Below, one piece after another: positions 61,572 through 64,000 of a stretch of 64,000 bases of DNA; positions within the stretch are counted from its first letter, which is position 1; each line of letters opens with the position of its first letter. Source of the DNA: Candidatus Paceibacterota bacterium (GTDB taxonomy: Bacteria; Verrucomicrobiota; Verrucomicrobiia; Limisphaerales; UBA8199); contig DAOTCE010000027.1 of NCBI GenBank assembly GCA_035452965.1, positions 7,718-71,717 on the forward strand. Reading direction: 5' to 3'. Below the pieces are notes generated by a model. The model had not been told where the DNA came from, searched no databases, and worked only from the letters and a program-made list of their open reading frames with translations. The position numbers were made by a program, and so were the translations under genes.

Positions 61572-63089
61572 ATGAGCGCCTCTGAACTGATCGAGCAAGC
61601 AAACGCGCCGAGTGCCATCGCGAAGGAATGCGAGGCGAAGCGATCGTATCCCAAGACCCACGCGAATTATTGGAAAGCCCGCCTGGAGCATCGGACGTAC
61701 ACGCGGGACGGCAAGACGTACGAAGTGCCGGAGTGGGCCGTGAGAATTCACTTCGGCGGCAACCGCAAGAGCTTCGACTTGGAGACTGGGAACAAAGAAG
61801 AAGCCGCCGCCAAAGCGCGGGACATTTACCTGTCCCTGATCGCCAAAGGTTGGTCCGCGACTCTCGCCGATCTCAAACCAAATGCCATTCAACCAATCGA
61901 AATCACTGCCGGGGATGCAACCATTGGCGAATTCCTGGCCGAAGTGGAAAGAACATCCAGTCTGAAGCCGAAGACATTTCGCCGCTACTCCCAATGCTTG
62001 CGAAGAGTGGCTGCCCACATTCGCGGAGTCAAAACGGACGAATCGCGGTACGACTACAAGACCGGCGGCTTGCTCGCTTGGCGGAAGCAGGTGGACGTGA
62101 TTCCGCTCTCGGCCATCACCCCTGCCGCTGTTGCAGACTGGAAAATTCACTATCTACGACGAGCGAACAGCGATCCACGACGAAAGCTCGAAGTAAATCG
62201 CTCCTTCAACACCTGGCTGCGGAACACGAAAAGCCTTTTCAGTTCCGCGATCATCAACAAACCAAACTTCGCAATCAAAGTTCCCAAGTTCAAAGTGCCG
62301 GACGGTCAACGTGGAGAGCGCGAGGCTTATTGGTTCGACGCGGTGGACTTCGAGAAGATGGGCTCGATGAAATTCCAAGCACCCGCCGGGGTTACCTATG
62401 AGGACTTGGTGATGAAAGCGCGGACGGAGTTGCGAGCAGGAAGCCCTGAAGCCTACAAGCTCTTTCTTCTGTGCATGTGCGCCGGGCTGCGACGCGGCGA
62501 AGCCGACGTGTGTTTGTGGTCGCAACTGCGGCCTGATGACTGTTCCATTCGGGTTGAAGCCACCGAGTTCATCGAACCGAAGCATGGTTCAGGTGGTACT
62601 GTTTACGTCGATCCGGCCCTCATGAAGGAGTTGCTGAGTTTCAGGACGGACGGCCAGGAAGGTTTTGTGGTGCAATCCCATCTGGAATGGAAAGCGACGG
62701 CTTACGTGCGTTACCGCTGCGAGCCGCACTGGCGTACGTTGTTGGACTGGTTGGAAACGAACGGCATCTCGGCGCGAAAGAAAGTTCACGAACTGCGAAA
62801 GCTGTTTGGTGACGCCATCGTCAAACGAGAGGGCATTTTCGCGGGCAGCGCGCAATTGCGTCATTCGACAATCCAAATGACAGCAAATCATTACGCCGAT
62901 CCGCGACAACGCGCTGCGCTTCCGGTCGGAAGTTTGTTTTCGGATAAAACCTCTCGCCGCACTTTCAAGTCTCGCCGGACACCACAAGAGCACAAAGAAA
63001 ACGGACATGGCAATGGAATCGGGCAAACGGCTACCACACTGCCAACGCGCGTGAAAAAGTTGACCTTCGGACGGAAGCCAGCACAATGA
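61572..63089 (+). CDS. Tyrosine recombinase/integrase
   Basis: 505 residues. Catalytic set in order: R307/R308 in CAGLRRGEAD, H406-x-x-R409 in VHELRKLFG, H431 in LRHSTIQM, and Y441 in NHYADP. An Arg/Lys-rich N-terminal DNA-binding part precedes. A GAGAGGA ribosome-binding site stands before the ATG. Long C-terminal tail of low complexity. It is placed beside a tRNA gene fragment, as expected for an element integrating at tRNAs. Base composition is more A-rich than in the flanking GC-rich genes. Confidence 0.9.
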   Translation: MSASELIEQANAPSAIAKECEAKRSYPKTHANYWKARLEHRTYTRDGKTYEVPEWAVRIHFGGNRKSFDLETGNKEEAAAKARDIYLSLIAKGWSATLADLKPNAIQPIEITAGDATIGEFLAEVERTSSLKPKTFRRYSQCLRRVAAHIRGVKTDESRYDYKTGGLLAWRKQVDVIPLSAITPAAVADWKIHYLRRANSDPRRKLEVNRSFNTWLRNTKSLFSSAIINKPNFAIKVPKFKVPDGQRGEREAYWFDAVDFEKMGSMKFQAPAGVTYEDLVMKARTELRAGSPEAYKLFLLCMCAGLRRGEADVCLWSQLRPDDCSIRVEATEFIEPKHGSGGTVYVDPALMKELLSFRTDGQEGFVVQSHLEWKATAYVRYRCEPHWRTLLDWLETNGISARKKVHELRKLFGDAIVKREGIFAGSAQLRHSTIQMTANHYADPRQRAALPVGSLFSDKTSRRTFKSRRTPQEHKENGHGNGIGQTATTLPTRVKKLTFGRKPAQ

Positions 63090-63106
63090 CGTGGCTGATT
63101 GTGGCC

Positions 63107-63182
63107 GGGCCTGTAGCTCAATGGTTAGAGCATGGCACTCATAATGCCGGGGTTCTCGGTTCAAGTCCGAGCAGGCCCACCA
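63107..63182 (+). tRNA. tRNA-Met (CAT)
   Basis: 76 bases forming a complete cloverleaf with encoded CCA: acceptor GGGCCTG/CAGGCCC, D-arm TAGCTCAATGGTTAGAGC, anticodon arm GGCA-CTCATAA-TGCC, variable loop GGGGTT, T-arm TTCAAGT. The variable loop matches elongator tRNA-Met rather than tRNA-Ile2; initiator features are absent. It is on the plus strand, opposite to the fragment at 61237, and only 17 bases after the integrase stop. Confidence 0.92.
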
Positions 63183-63488
63183 ATCTTGCGTTGAACTCCT
63201 CACCGCATCAAAGCACAAAGAGCCACGGTTTGCGATGCGTCATGTGACGCCCGTCTCCCTCTCGCTCGGCCCTTCTTGCATCATTCTGCACACGATCCGA
63301 TTCCAAGTGCGTTTCACTGAGCAGGCATCCGCCGATGTGGTTTCCGTCGTGTTCACCCGCATGTGCCCGCGCCTCTGGTTGCTCCGCGCAACCTCGCGCC
63401 GGCAGGCGAAAATGATTCCAGAGTTTTTGCGCCTGCCGTCACTCGGTTGCTAATGCTCCACTGCCCGGCGGCGCGAGCACATGCGGGA
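63183..63488. other. Gene-free stretch with hairpin
   Basis: No convincing gene. A perfect 9-bp inverted repeat CGGCAGGCG/CGCCTGCCG sits at 63400-63408 and 63430-63438, with AAAA/TTTT pairing next to it. Confidence 0.5.
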
Positions 63489-63564
63489 GCGTTTCGTTAG
63501 GAGCGGTCCTGCTCTCTCGGGGCGGAGGTGAAGAGAGCAGTCCCGCTCCTTCAGAACGAAACGC
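63489..63564 (+). repeat. Large imperfect hairpin just upstream of the radC-like gene
   Basis: Arms 63489-63517 and 63532-63564: a 10-bp outer stem (GCGTTTCGTT/AACGAAACGC), then AGGAGCGG/CCGCTCCT and CTGCTCTCT/AGAGAGCAG, with two mismatches and one 4-base bulge; 14-base loop. It ends 5 bases before the ATG, so it could control translation or be a mobile-element or recombination site. Confidence 0.75.
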
Positions 63565-63569
63565 AAAAC

Positions 63570-63945
63570 ATGAACACAACGGAAGACCTCATCTCCACTG
63601 GATGCCTCACCATCGCTCCGCAGCCCGCGAACAACATCGTCAAGCCCATCAAATTCCCGGCTCAACCGCAGGAATGGAAAATCGTATCACTTCGGGAATG
63701 TCCCACACCCGACACCATGCAACAGTGCGAGACACCGGATCAGGCAGCCGCCTATTGGAAAGCGCATATCGCGACCCATCCTTACTTCAATTCTGAATGT
63801 GAATGTCTGGTGGTCTTCATCCTTAACACCCGCCGCCGTATCAAAGGCCACTACCTGGTGTCCATTGGAACGATGGATACCATTCTCTGTCATCCCAGGG
63901 AGGTATTCCGTTTAGCCATCATGGCGAGCGCCGCCGCAATCATCA
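63570..63945 (+). pseudogene. RadC-like (JAB/DUF2466) gene interrupted before its catalytic motif
   Basis: Coding start at 63570 (ATG), 125 codons before the interruption. FILNTRRRIKGHYLVSIGTM, DTILCHPREVF and LAIMASAAAII match RadC JAB-domain proteins. The metal-binding HNHPSGD motif that should follow is missing: after AAII the sequence turns into a group II intron end on the other strand. RadC-like proteins occur on integrative elements. If the intron is inserted antisense, the gene is disrupted; the rest would lie beyond the window. Confidence 0.7.
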
Positions 63946-64000
63946 GTCGGGTAAGGAGGCGGCGTTGCCGCCGCCTCCTCCCCTAAGAACCGGACATGAT
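63946..64000 (-). mobile_element. 3' end of a group II intron (domains V and VI), minus strand
   Basis: Read on the minus strand, the bases show the 3' strand of domain V (GTCCGGTTC), a short linker (TTA), then domain VI: a GGGG...CCC base, a long GC-rich stem (AGGAGGCGGC/GCCGCCTCCT) and a bulged A at 63952, seven bases before the 3' end; the intron ends CCCGAC. These agree with the group II consensus (branch A 7-8 nt from the end, end AY). The intron body and any reverse transcriptase lie beyond the window. Confidence 0.7.

Noticed and set aside
63235..63453. 72-codon plus-strand frame after tRNA-Met
   Set aside because: No ribosome-binding site or conserved motif, and it overlaps a hairpin.

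Overview
The window reads as one contiguous piece of a GC-rich bacterial chromosome, most likely from the Verrucomicrobiota (Limisphaerales/Pedosphaera-type). This is inferred from gene content: Tat-exported Gfo/Idh/MocA oxidoreductases, a DUF6807 (PmoA-like) protein, large secreted beta-helix and DUF4082 proteins, many secreted glycoside hydrolases, heptose genes, and CCGAAA-rich palindromic repeats. No rRNA or other taxonomic marker is present, so the assignment is provisional.

Layout. 1-3.7 kb: L-arabinose use (araA, truncated by the window edge, araD, and a sodium/sugar symporter). 3.8-7.6 kb, minus strand: a Tat-exported sugar-isomerase-like protein, and a beta-CASP metallo-beta-lactamase protein translationally coupled to a secreted protein. 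7.7-11 kb: a coupled pair of M16 proteases, the second carrying a palindromic repeat inside its reading frame. 11-13.6 kb: the pgk-tpiA-secG operon behind a clear promoter. 13.7-20.5 kb: exported oxidoreductase, secreted lectin-like protein, a GmhB-like phosphatase lacking its nucleophile Asp, a GT9 heptosyltransferase, a phosphoesterase and acylphosphatase. 20.8-24 kb: a giant beta-helix protein with two repeat modules.

24.6-39.1 kb is a surface-glycan region: FkbM methyltransferase, a YfhO-like membrane protein with an inserted polysaccharide-export-like segment, then an operon of Nudix hydrolase, heptose-7-phosphate kinase, split transketolase and epimerase, followed by a radical SAM/B12 protein on the opposite strand, two more epimerases, a second Nudix hydrolase, a methyltransferase-like protein and a GT2 glycosyltransferase. 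A dedicated transketolase beside a heptose kinase suggests the locus makes its own sedoheptulose 7-phosphate for an NDP-heptose-derived sugar. This is the best candidate for an undescribed pathway here.

39.6-61.1 kb is mainly carbohydrate breakdown and secretion: a 1421-residue GH13 protein, the DUF6807/oxidoreductase pair, a HEAT lipoprotein with an SDR, a nucleotidyltransferase-phosphohexomutase fusion, an SGNH hydrolase, an orphan LytTR domain, a 1201-residue secreted protein with two sets of internal duplications, a secreted phosphoesterase and a GH32 enzyme.

From 61.2 kb to the end is the edge of an integrated element: a 3' fragment of a tRNA-Ile(CAT)-type gene, a tyrosine recombinase, an intact tRNA-Met(CAT), a long hairpin, and a radC-like gene interrupted by what looks like the 3' end of an antisense group II intron running off the window.
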